From: Desulfovibrio desulfuricans
Lineage (GTDB): Bacteria > Desulfobacterota > Desulfovibrionia > Desulfovibrionales > Desulfovibrionaceae
Assembly (NCBI RefSeq): GCF_024460775.1
Contig: NZ_JANFYZ010000014.1
Location: 1 to 64,000 of the forward strand
Direction of reading: 5' to 3'
DNA length: 64,000 nucleotides
Shown here: in pieces, positions 43,934-52,686 of the stretch
How the letters are laid out: every line of letters begins with the position of its first letter
Numbering within the stretch: position 1 is the stretch's first letter
The notes under the pieces: model-generated
Database searches by the model: none
What the model saw: the letters and a program-made list of their open reading frames with translations, nothing else
What the model was told of the DNA's origin: nothing
Position numbers and translations under genes: made by a program

Positions 43934-45016
43934 TTAGTATAAAATGACTGGATGTATGTTGGCATTGCTTCCAAAATATTCCCATATATTTCTTAGCATG
44001 GCGTCGTGATGCTGTGCTCGGGTGAATAAAATTATAGGTATGTTTTTATTTTGGTCTGCCGCAACTTGCGGGGGGATCACGGAAATGCCATCAACGCTTG
44101 GCGTTGCTTGTGCAAATTCTGGTGACAGAATCATGCCTTGAGGGCAGAGGCATGCAACGCTCTGTTTGTAATATTCATAAGCTGCTCCAGCTCCCCAAAA
44201 CCAGACTTTTTCGCCAGAAATTTTTTTAGCCATGCGGAGGTAGCATTCCCGCAATGCTTTGTTTCTTTTGTCGTGTCTTGCTTTGAAGTATGTCAGAACC
44301 AGTGCCCCGTCATTGGTCTGAATATCGATTTCATGGAGGCCAGCCTTTTTACATAGCGCGATATGCTCTTGTATTGATCTTTTCCATCCCCATAATTGAA
44401 CAGGCTTTTTTAGTAAAAAATGATTAACCAGGGTTGGGATTGTTGAAATAAACTGTTCAATGTATCTGCGTATAGAAAAATAATAATGTTCATATGTTGA
44501 ATGGATTATTATGATGCCGTCTTTATTTAGATAGTCGCCAAGGCTTTTTAAAAGATCTACCCATTGTGTATTTGACATGGAATAATCAACTTCAATGATA
44601 TATATAATATCAAATTTGTCTTCTTTCTTAAGACATTCTGGAACAAACCCGATACGCAAGTTATTTTTCAAAAAATTCTTGTCTAAAAACGATGGTATTT
44701 CTTCAGATAATTCTGTGCAGTATAGTGTTATATTGGGCCGCTCTTGCAATAATCTGTGCTCAACATATCCATTTCCGCAAGAAATACTTAGAACTTTTTT
44801 TTCAGAATCTACGTCGATATTTTGGAGAATGTTATCAAGAGATTCCTCCTTAAACAACTTGTAGGTTTCACTAAGTTGATCTGGGGAAGTGTATCTTTTC
44901 TGAAATTCTTCATAAAAGGAGTTATAAAATAATTTATCAGCAATTTTAAAAAAAGAAAGTTTTGAAAACGCAAAAAACGGAATATAGTGCCAGTGCCATT
45001 GATATGAACGCCTCAT
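43934..45016 (-). CDS. SAM methyltransferase with a C-terminal Rossmann-like module
   Basis: The protein has 360 residues. Residues about 75-220 form a class I methyltransferase (KKVLSISCGNGYVEHRLL as motif I, KFDIIYIIEVDYSM, NKDGIIIIHST). The last 100 residues (from GEKVWFWGAGAAYEYYKQ) form a nucleotide-binding-like module. It resembles the C-terminus of the radical SAM protein at 52687-54318: WG-x-GAA, VDG and IPI..F.R are shared. The gene is far more AT-rich than its neighbours, suggesting separate acquisition. The role is probably sugar or glycan methylation. Confidence 0.72.
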   Translation of the reverse strand: MRRSYQWHWHYIPFFAFSKLSFFKIADKLFYNSFYEEFQKRYTSPDQLSETYKLFKEESLDNILQNIDVDSEKKVLSISCGNGYVEHRLLQERPNITLYCTELSEEIPSFLDKNFLKNNLRIGFVPECLKKEDKFDIIYIIEVDYSMSNTQWVDLLKSLGDYLNKDGIIIIHSTYEHYYFSIRRYIEQFISTIPTLVNHFLLKKPVQLWGWKRSIQEHIALCKKAGLHEIDIQTNDGALVLTYFKARHDKRNKALRECYLRMAKKISGEKVWFWGAGAAYEYYKQSVACLCPQGMILSPEFAQATPSVDGISVIPPQVAADQNKNIPIILFTRAQHHDAMLRNIWEYFGSNANIHPVILY

Positions 45017-45115
45017 GACAACACCCTTTTCATAATCTGACTTGGAGTGATTGGTCGCTATGTATGCGTGCGCACCTGAAACAGAGCATTTCTATGCAAT
45101 TACAATTCATATTGC

Positions 45116-47053
45116 TTAAATGTTGGATCCAGAAAGCAGGTTATGCCAGCGAGGCATGCCCAGAGTAATGCAAAAAAAGTTGTTTGCTCTGGTTGGTTTT
45201 ATTGTGTGCAGCGCTTGAACAAGTTCACTTGCATTTTTGACAGAAACTCTTTCCGCCACACCTTGTGTAATGCTCATGTCAAAATTGTTTTCAGGGACGC
45301 ATTCTATAAGTGGCAATTCTCTATAGCAAGCGAGCAATCCCACAGAGGTTGCGCTGTCGGCCACAACAACCGTGCCTGGCGTCATGTGGCTTTCGATGGA
45401 GCCGGAAACCTGCCTTGGCGGAGTATCAAATAATTGGGCCAGCATGGCGTCCACAGGAAGGTATGGGTGCGGTTTGATAAGCACGTTGCCCAGCAGCGGG
45501 TGGTCTGACAGGCGCATGGCCTGCGCCAGAATGGTCAGTGTTCGCAGTGCTTCCTGTGCAAAGTAGGAAGTTGCGACAAGAATGCGCCTGAACAGCGTGC
45601 CATGCAGCGGCGGCATTGATGCGGATATGCCGATAAAGCGTGTTGCTTCCAGCATGCCAAGGCGGTGCTCGGGAAAGCCGCTCTTGTGCATGGCTTGATA
45701 CGCGCCGTCGCTGTTGCAGAAAAATCTGTCAGGCATGCACTGGCAAAATTCGTTAATATCCCAGGTAGGTTGTGCAACAAAAAAACGAAAGTCCGCATCC
45801 CGGATGACGGAATGCTGGGCAGCGTAGATGCGCCTACAGCCAAGGTTGCGTTGCTCTCGGAATAGCAGCCTTTCCCATGATTGCAGCTCAGATGAGGTTA
45901 CAACGGTGTCCTGAGGGCCAACAAGGGCGCAATAGCGGCGTATGCCTTCCAGGGTGAAGCACATGCGCATCAGGTGCTCGCCCTGGGTGGATTCCTTCCA
46001 GATGCCAGCCAGCAGGGGATACACGTTGAGGCATGAATCGGGCCAGCGCATCGTTGCTGGCAAATACCGCAATAATCCCCGTGCATTCCAGGCAACACGC
46101 ATGGCCCACAGCCATGCCCTTAAAGCTCCCCGCGGGGTGAGGCATTCTTCCAGAAAGGTCATATCGACATTGTCTGGTTCGTTCTGCAACAAGTTGTCGC
46201 GCAGGCGGATATTTTCCGGGGCCTTGCTCACAGGGTCGCCGTGAATGAAGAACCAGTGCACAGGCTTGCCGCATTCTGGGATAATATCGTGGATACTTTC
46301 CCAATATTTTGAACGAAAGCGCCCCTGTTTTGCCGCGTTTGCGTCTACATTGGGAAACCAGGTGCCGAGCAGCAGGCCGGAGCGCTTGGCAACTTTGGGT
46401 GCTCTGGGAAATAGTGAACGAACTTTGCGCCACCAGTGCCATGCGTGGCGAGTGATCTGGAATGCGTTTATTGTCCGGTTGGCTATTGCGCTGCGGCGAA
46501 GGCGGGTCAGTATGTCCTGAAGGGGGGATGCGCCAGTTGTGGCGGTAGTGGCGGAATCTGTGCTGGAGGGTACGCAACGGCCTGCTTGATACGCGCCCGC
46601 GGGGTTTGCCTGCATTGGCGCAAAGTGCTCAAAGGGAATACGCTGGCTTTTGCAGAGTTCGCGCACAGTACGCGCAAGCTGCGTATTGTTTGTGTGCAGG
46701 CAAACAGAAGACGGTTGCATGCCGAGCAACAGATGTTCCAGCGCGCGCAGCTTGAAAACTTCAAACAGGTTGGCCCCAAAGAATGCTGGATGCCGTTCAA
46801 AAATTCGCGTCAGCCACCAGAGGGAGAAACCGTCAGGCAGCCGTAGATAATCGCGCAATGGGCGGCCATTTATGGAATGCTCGCCAAAATTGTGCACAAA
46901 GCAAAGAAATTCCGCCCGTGTATCATGAAAATAGCGTTCTTGCAGGTCAAGAATACTGTCTATGGAATCATTTTCTGAAAAACGATCCCACAGAAGTATT
47001 TTCCCGCTACATTGGGGCGGCGGCATTGCGTCAACAATGTGCAAACATTCCAT
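45116..47053 (-). CDS. Surface carbohydrate biosynthesis protein (TIGR04326-like)
   Basis: This 645-residue protein starts with CLHIVDAMPPPQCSGKILLWDRF and has FSLWWLTRIFERHPAFFGANLFEVFKLRALEHLL near residue 100. These resemble a surface-carbohydrate family often found in glycan clusters. The C-terminal half looks GT-B-like (VLIKPHPYLPVDAML, VVVADSATSVGLLACYRELPLI). A role as a glycosyltransferase or glycan-assembly protein is inferred from that and from context. No clear ribosome site precedes ATG 47053. Confidence 0.55.
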   Translation of the reverse strand: MECLHIVDAMPPPQCSGKILLWDRFSENDSIDSILDLQERYFHDTRAEFLCFVHNFGEHSINGRPLRDYLRLPDGFSLWWLTRIFERHPAFFGANLFEVFKLRALEHLLLGMQPSSVCLHTNNTQLARTVRELCKSQRIPFEHFAPMQANPAGAYQAGRCVPSSTDSATTATTGASPLQDILTRLRRSAIANRTINAFQITRHAWHWWRKVRSLFPRAPKVAKRSGLLLGTWFPNVDANAAKQGRFRSKYWESIHDIIPECGKPVHWFFIHGDPVSKAPENIRLRDNLLQNEPDNVDMTFLEECLTPRGALRAWLWAMRVAWNARGLLRYLPATMRWPDSCLNVYPLLAGIWKESTQGEHLMRMCFTLEGIRRYCALVGPQDTVVTSSELQSWERLLFREQRNLGCRRIYAAQHSVIRDADFRFFVAQPTWDINEFCQCMPDRFFCNSDGAYQAMHKSGFPEHRLGMLEATRFIGISASMPPLHGTLFRRILVATSYFAQEALRTLTILAQAMRLSDHPLLGNVLIKPHPYLPVDAMLAQLFDTPPRQVSGSIESHMTPGTVVVADSATSVGLLACYRELPLIECVPENNFDMSITQGVAERVSVKNASELVQALHTIKPTRANNFFCITLGMPRWHNLLSGSNI

Positions 47054-47355
47054 ATGGTATTATTGGCGGTTCCAGATGCAGTTGTAGGTATTTCGATATG
47101 GCGATGCGTCATAAAAGTCCGCGTGGGCACGGACGGCAAGCGTAACATCACTAGCTCTGCTCAAGCCCTCCACATTTCGTTGAATCGCTCAGGTATGCCG
47201 GAATAATCGAAATTTTATTGTCTGTTTGATGGTGGATGTTGATGGCGGCGTGTCAATGTCCTCCTTTACATTTAGCAACAATTCATGATTTGGAGATTTA
47301 TCTGTTTATATGTATGTCGTGTAGCAATGCAAGGCTGGAATAATTTGCAGCTGCA
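47054..47355. other. Intergenic gap inside the island
   Basis: This is one of only two real breaks (302 bases) in the leftward gene series. I see no gene, IS remnant or strong terminator. It may hold an internal promoter for the last three genes. Confidence 0.4.
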
Positions 47356-49677
47356 TCATCGGTCATGGCCTCGCGTGCATTGGCGGCATATCTCGGGTAT
47401 TTCTTTATCTATCAAATAATTTTTAAACATTGTGTGAATAGATTCCTGACTAAGGCATTCCGAGATTGTTTGTGATGCAAGATTGCCTATCACCATACTG
47501 TCATATTCGGTTTTAATATACGTGCATCCGCACAACTTCAAGCTTCCATCGGCAAGAGTACATAATTGTGGTGTATACAGCTTTGGGCACAGGCTTTGAG
47601 TATTACTGTGATCGACAATCTTTATTCTTGAACCGGCTTTGGAAAAAATTTGCCCAGACCAACTGTCAAACTCAAACCGATTCAGCTCGTTGAAGATGAT
47701 TTTGTTATCAACAAAGTATTTTACATGTTTTTTGTAGTCATCATCGTTAACGACATCCTCATACGTGCGGTTGGAACGGAAGCCAAAGCCGATATGCGTT
47801 TGTGGACAATTTTTTTCTTTATACTGAAAAAAGTTGATAAGCGCAGGAAAGAATTCATCGTAATTGTTAACGCCAAACAATGTGGCATATGCATCAGCAG
47901 AAAATCCAGGCGTTGAAATATATATACGTTCAGGATGAAGATTCAGTGTTCTTTCCACAAGGTTCCATTTGTGAAAGAGCGTTCCATTTGTTGTTATATA
48001 TGCCTTGAGGCCAAGACTCTTTGTATATGCTATTTTTTCAATAATGTTTCTATCGGTAAAAACTTCCCCTGTTCCAATAAAATGGATGATCCCATCCTTC
48101 CTTTCTTTATAAAAGTCGTCAGCAATTTTTTTAAAGAGTTCAAAAGACATGATGCGTTTTTTATCAATATTCAGGCTGTATTGGCAAAAAACGCAGTTTG
48201 CATTGCATATATTGCTATTCTGAACAGGGATACACTGGGGAACCGGCAGGGGAACAAACGTGTGCCGCAGTGCGCAGCTTGCCTGGGAATGCAGCTCTGC
48301 CTTGGTGAGCATGTTTTGCATTTTTTCTTTTATGTCAGGGGCGGCCTGGCCCAAGGCCTGACAGGCCTGGTGCGGGTATTCTTCCGCATACCAGCGCAGA
48401 ACGGCATCCAGCGGAAAGCCCGCAGGCATGGCTTCCGGATAGGGCAAAGCGTTGCGTAGAGCGGGGATTATGAGTTCTTTCTTGTCTTCGCTCTGTATCT
48501 CCGGCAGCAAGGCAAGCCATGCAAAAGCGCCGGATGTACCTGGGGTAAGCAATCTTTGCGCCAGTTCTATGGTGGGTTCCGTTATGTGTTCCAGTGGATC
48601 TTGTTCACCATTATTCCGTTTGTCGCAAGCTATGAGCGCCAGTACATGTTCCAGTGCCTTTATGGCGTTTCTGTCTGAATTGGCGCGTTCATACTGCCTG
48701 TACAGCAGCAAGGGGGTCCCGGCTATGCTGGCGATGGCGCAGCCGTTTTCAAGCAGCCTATGCCACAAGTCGAAATCCTGCACATAGTTCAGCGCCGGGC
48801 AGTATCCCTTCACTTTTTGCAGCGCTTCCGTACGGAACATGGCGGCTGGGTGGGGAATGGCGCGTCCCTGCCATGTGTAAATATCGAGGTTGATCATTTC
48901 GGGGGTGCAGGGGGGGCGCCATGACCAGCCATTTGGGGTTCCGTCCTTGTCAATGCCAAGGATACTGCCACCAAGGGCCGCCACATCTGGATGCCCCTCC
49001 ATAAAAACAAGCTGACGGTAAAACCGGTCGGGCAGGGCTATGTCGTCCGCGTCCATCCGGGCGACATAGGGCGTATCCACTAGAGCAAGCCCCTTGTTCA
49101 GGGCGCCTGTTTGGCCGAGATTGCTCTCGTTCGTCACAACCCGGATGCGCGAATCATTGCGCGCGTGCTCGGCCAGGATAGCTGCCGTTGCATCCTCTGA
49201 AGCGTTGTCGATGATCAGAAAAATGAAGTTGGAAAATGTTTGGCCCAAAATGCTTTCCACGGCTTCTTTGAGGTGCGCCTCTCCGTTGAAAACACTCATA
49301 AGAACCGTAAGGGGCGGTTTGGTGTACTGCGGGAGCTGTGCCCTCTGATCGCTGCTGCTGGCATAAAAGTCTTTATCCAGATGCTGCAGAAAGTGGAGCA
49401 GGGGATTGCGTCCAGAGGCCAAAGCGTCTGGAAAGGCGCTCAGATACAGGAGTGGATCAAAAAATTCGTTGGGGCGATAACCCTTTCTGGGGCCGTAGCG
49501 CAAAAAATGCACAAGGGGCGGCATGGTGGCGGTACGTCCCAAAAGGTAACAGCGCCTGTACCATGCCTCGTCAAATAGTCCGCTTTCTTCCACCAGACGC
49601 AGTTCCTGATCTGTGGGGCAGGCATACACGGGAAGATCATCGCAGCAAACGGGCTGGATGTTGGCGCGGGGGATCAT
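47356..49677 (-). CDS. GT2 glycosyltransferase fused to a radical SAM-SPASM enzyme
   Basis: The protein has 773 residues. Residues about 25-105 form a small helical domain often seen with glycan enzymes (SGLFDEAWY...HFLRYGPRKGYRPN.FFD). Residues about 122-335 form a GT-A family 2 transferase (LTVLMSVFNGEAHLKEAV, ARMDADDIA with D209-D211). Residues about 485-690 form a radical SAM domain with Cys491-x3-Cys495-x2-Cys498. The tail has further Cys clusters (SLCPKLYTPQLC, KLCGC, EICRQC) fitting a SPASM iron-sulfur domain. The radical SAM part, from about position 48250 leftward, is much more AT-rich than the GT2 part. TAATG overlap couples it to the upstream GT4 gene. Confidence 0.85.
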   Translation of the reverse strand: MIPRANIQPVCCDDLPVYACPTDQELRLVEESGLFDEAWYRRCYLLGRTATMPPLVHFLRYGPRKGYRPNEFFDPLLYLSAFPDALASGRNPLLHFLQHLDKDFYASSSDQRAQLPQYTKPPLTVLMSVFNGEAHLKEAVESILGQTFSNFIFLIIDNASEDATAAILAEHARNDSRIRVVTNESNLGQTGALNKGLALVDTPYVARMDADDIALPDRFYRQLVFMEGHPDVAALGGSILGIDKDGTPNGWSWRPPCTPEMINLDIYTWQGRAIPHPAAMFRTEALQKVKGYCPALNYVQDFDLWHRLLENGCAIASIAGTPLLLYRQYERANSDRNAIKALEHVLALIACDKRNNGEQDPLEHITEPTIELAQRLLTPGTSGAFAWLALLPEIQSEDKKELIIPALRNALPYPEAMPAGFPLDAVLRWYAEEYPHQACQALGQAAPDIKEKMQNMLTKAELHSQASCALRHTFVPLPVPQCIPVQNSNICNANCVFCQYSLNIDKKRIMSFELFKKIADDFYKERKDGIIHFIGTGEVFTDRNIIEKIAYTKSLGLKAYITTNGTLFHKWNLVERTLNLHPERIYISTPGFSADAYATLFGVNNYDEFFPALINFFQYKEKNCPQTHIGFGFRSNRTYEDVVNDDDYKKHVKYFVDNKIIFNELNRFEFDSWSGQIFSKAGSRIKIVDHSNTQSLCPKLYTPQLCTLADGSLKLCGCTYIKTEYDSMVIGNLASQTISECLSQESIHTMFKNYLIDKEIPEICRQCTRGHDR

Positions 49678-50990
49678 TATTCAAATCTCCTTTGAAAGCT
49701 TTTCCATAATTTTGAGGCGGCTGTACGCGCGGCCTCGGCATACCAGCGCAGAGTGCCGGGCCATGGCCTACCGAAATCGCGGAATAGCCATTCCCTTCGG
49801 GCTGCCGCAGAAAGCCGCGCCATGGATGCAAAGGGTTCTTCGCTAAAGGCGTCCATGCGCGTATGCCCCTTGCTGGATGCAGTGCTGAGCAGTAATGCTT
49901 CCCACTGGTCGAAAATCGGCCCTGGGGCATATTCTTGCGCGGTCTTTAAGGCTCCTTGAGCAAGCGTGTTGCGTAATGCTGCGCTACCCATGGCTTTGGC
50001 CAGGGTGTCGGCAAGGCTTTGCGGGGTCATTTCCGGCGCCAGGAGGCCGTTTTCGCCATCTTTGATTATGTGGTTCACGCCTGCGCACCCGGCAAAGCCA
50101 ATGGCAGGCGTCCCCTGCGACATGGCTTCAAGAACGGTCAGTCCAAAACCTTCGCAGCGCGAGGGAATGCAGAAAAGCTGCGCCTGAGCGAATATGCCCA
50201 GCGCCAGGTCGGCAATGCCGCGCATGCGTATTGCCGATTTTGCCGGACTTTGGGCGATGGCTTTGAGGATGGCGTTTTCCTCTTCGCCATAGCCCCATAT
50301 ATCCAGCATCCAGTCGGGAAAACGGTCGTGCAGCAGGCCAAAAGCTTCAACCAGTAGTGGTATCTGCTTGACCGCAGCAAAGCGCCCAAGGCTTACCAGG
50401 GTGAGGGGTTTCGTTTGATGTTTTGCCGCAGGGGCAACCACGTCTGGCGCAGAGTTGGGAATAAATGTCACCCGATCATGCAGCCACGCGGGCAAAGAAT
50501 TGATGAACTCTGGCAGGAGCAGATGTATGGCGTCAGCTCCACTCATGGCTGCCAGCCTTCCTGCACGACTCCAAAACTGTTCCACCCGGGCCGGAAAGCT
50601 GTGCTCGGAGTATACCAGTGGAATGCCTGTTCCCATGAGGACGACAGCCCAATAGAGTTGCATTGCTCCACCCTGCATGGAGAGGGCAACATCGTAATTT
50701 TCTTGTGAGATTTTTTTTCTCAGCAAGGCAATATTTTCGTGCTTGTCTGACAGGCTGACCCTGAACATCCGTATACGAGCGTCAAATTTGTACGGAGGCT
50801 CTTTTTTTGATGTGGCAGAACTGTAAATGCTGACCTCATGACCCCGCGCAATCATGGCATGTGCCAGTTCCCATGTGAACTTGGGCCCCCCGCCATAAAG
50901 CCAGTAGTGCATATCAAACAATATGCATATTCGCAGAGAGCGCTGCCCTGCCAACGCGGCAGAAGGCGGAGCCGATAGTCCAGTTTCCAT
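49677..50990 (-). CDS. GT4 family glycosyltransferase
   Basis: This 437-residue GT-B fold transferase has an acceptor half beginning LRICILFDMHYWLYGGGPKFTWELAHAM. The donor half contains LTLVSLGRFAAVKQIPLLVEAF, LDIWGYGEEENAIL and the E-x7-E segment SRCEGFGLTVLEAMSQGTPAIGFAGCAG. It lies seven bases after the sulfotransferase-methyltransferase gene and shares one base with the following gene. Confidence 0.9.
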   Translation of the reverse strand: METGLSAPPSAALAGQRSLRICILFDMHYWLYGGGPKFTWELAHAMIARGHEVSIYSSATSKKEPPYKFDARIRMFRVSLSDKHENIALLRKKISQENYDVALSMQGGAMQLYWAVVLMGTGIPLVYSEHSFPARVEQFWSRAGRLAAMSGADAIHLLLPEFINSLPAWLHDRVTFIPNSAPDVVAPAAKHQTKPLTLVSLGRFAAVKQIPLLVEAFGLLHDRFPDWMLDIWGYGEEENAILKAIAQSPAKSAIRMRGIADLALGIFAQAQLFCIPSRCEGFGLTVLEAMSQGTPAIGFAGCAGVNHIIKDGENGLLAPEMTPQSLADTLAKAMGSAALRNTLAQGALKTAQEYAPGPIFDQWEALLLSTASSKGHTRMDAFSEEPFASMARLSAAARREWLFRDFGRPWPGTLRWYAEAARTAASKLWKSFQRRFE

Positions 50991-50997
50991 GGTCGGC

Positions 50998-52686
50998 TCA
51001 GATTGACGATTGTTGTATTTTTCTCACGGCAGCGATCATTTTACCTTCCAGCCCTGGCGAAGGCGCAATGCAAAGCCGTTTTAATATGTAGTTTACGTCA
51101 ATGATGTTGTCTCGAATCAGAGGAGAAAACACATTATAGCTATCATAATTTTTTGAAGAGTCTGGCGGTTGTGGAATAAAAACGTCGTCGCAAAGCAGTA
51201 TTCCGTCGTCAGCCAGCAGGTGCCAGGAATTGCACAGGTCAAATGCTACATCCGGATAGGTGTGTCCGCCGTCCATCCAGATGATGTCAAATGGACCGGA
51301 AATGTATTTGGGGAGCAGAAAACTGTTTTTCTGAATAAACGTAATGTTGTCTGCCTTGAGATTCTTTGCGCGCTGTTCTTCGAGCGTACGTTTTTTGTCG
51401 GGATTTTGCCGGCCATAGCTTGAGATATATCGCTGTGAATCATCAGGCAGGTCGCACGTGACTATCTGCGCATGAGGGTACAGCGCAGAGAGAAAAGCTG
51501 CGGTATCACCGGAAAAAGTGCCTATTTCCAGAATCCGCCTGACTTTTTCCGGTGCAATTGCCGCCAGCGCCAGCCAGTGCTGGGAGGCGTTTTCGCACAT
51601 GTCTTCATGGAAAGGGCCAGCCATGCCCAGAAGCGGCAGGGTTGCATTGGTTCTTTCAATGGCTTTTTTATAATCCCAGCCTATTTTTTCAAAACGCGCG
51701 GCCTGCAAAATGAAGGCGCTTTCAGACGGAGTATCTGCCAGCTCTATTTTTGCCTTGATAGCTGCAACGTCCTGGCTGGTCAGGTTGGCAAAACTCGCCG
51801 GGATGTCTTCCTGTTTGTCCAGAACACGCCCCGTCAGCCTTTTGTCGATCTCCACGCCGTTCCAGGTGCCCTTGTGCAGGCAGGGGAGGTCTTCAATGCC
51901 AAGCCATGAGGTAAGACGCGCCATAACGGTTGCCGTGTCGCAAACAAGATCCGTAAAGTCGATTGTCATAAAGCGGTCAGGCTGCTCGTTGGCAAACCGT
52001 GCAGCAACGTCTTTTGCCTTGATCATCCGCCTGAGCCAGTCAGATTTGAATGTTGTCAGCTCCTCCAGCGCCTCCTCGGCCGAAATCCCCCGTGTGAACG
52101 CTTCTCTTTTGCTGTGGGCGTACAATACTTCCTGCATGTCGCGCATGATATAGACGATCTTGGCCTGCGGATACGTTTGCAGGATGATTTCAAAACGGAA
52201 AAAGTCGACCTGGGGCATGCTCACGCCCCATTTGGCCTGAGGGGCATCGGGCATCAGGTACTGCCCCAGTGCGGAATACACTTCGCTGAAGACAGATTGG
52301 GCATCCAGCCGCTCCAGAGTGGCGAGCCTGTCCATAAGGGTTTTGTCGAGCCCATAAAAATCAAGGTTGAAAGGCAGCTTGACGATATTGTCGCCCGAAA
52401 CGGTAAAGGGAATGTACCCTTGACGGGCGAAGCCCTCCAGGTGGCTCCAGCGCCCAGCGCATGTCAGGGCCGCACGGGCATCGCACAACTTTTCTGTTTT
52501 TTCGTCAAAATGGTACAGCATGGGCGGCTTCCAGGCAGACAGGTAGCACAGGGCCGAGGCCATGAAATCATGCCAGAAGGAAAAGCTGAGTACGTCAGGA
52601 TGCCCATTCAGCAGCGAGGCCAGCAGGCCCTTGCCTGAAACCTGCGAGCCGCAGAGGCAAAGAGGGGAAATTGTGCTCTTGTTCAT
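50998..52686 (-). CDS. Sulfotransferase fused to a SAM methyltransferase
   Basis: The protein has 562 residues. The N-terminal half (about 1-300) resembles PAPS sulfotransferases: CGSQVSGKGLLASLLNGHP as the 5'-phosphosulfate loop and AKIVYIMRDMQEVLYAHSKR as the 3'-phosphate site. The C-terminal half (about 360-555) is a class I methyltransferase: RRILEIGTFSGDTAAFLSAL, FDIIWMDGGHTYPDVAFDL, and DDGILLCDDVF. The likely product is a sulfated and methylated sugar, but order and acceptor are unknown. It starts directly after the radical SAM gene stop. Confidence 0.78.
   Translation of the reverse strand: MNKSTISPLCLCGSQVSGKGLLASLLNGHPDVLSFSFWHDFMASALCYLSAWKPPMLYHFDEKTEKLCDARAALTCAGRWSHLEGFARQGYIPFTVSGDNIVKLPFNLDFYGLDKTLMDRLATLERLDAQSVFSEVYSALGQYLMPDAPQAKWGVSMPQVDFFRFEIILQTYPQAKIVYIMRDMQEVLYAHSKREAFTRGISAEEALEELTTFKSDWLRRMIKAKDVAARFANEQPDRFMTIDFTDLVCDTATVMARLTSWLGIEDLPCLHKGTWNGVEIDKRLTGRVLDKQEDIPASFANLTSQDVAAIKAKIELADTPSESAFILQAARFEKIGWDYKKAIERTNATLPLLGMAGPFHEDMCENASQHWLALAAIAPEKVRRILEIGTFSGDTAAFLSALYPHAQIVTCDLPDDSQRYISSYGRQNPDKKRTLEEQRAKNLKADNITFIQKNSFLLPKYISGPFDIIWMDGGHTYPDVAFDLCNSWHLLADDGILLCDDVFIPQPPDSSKNYDSYNVFSPLIRDNIIDVNYILKRLCIAPSPGLEGKMIAAVRKIQQSSI

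Noticed and set aside
48910-48916. C7 tract in the GT2-radical SAM gene as a second switch
   Set aside because: Both domains are in frame across it; there is no truncated product to explain.
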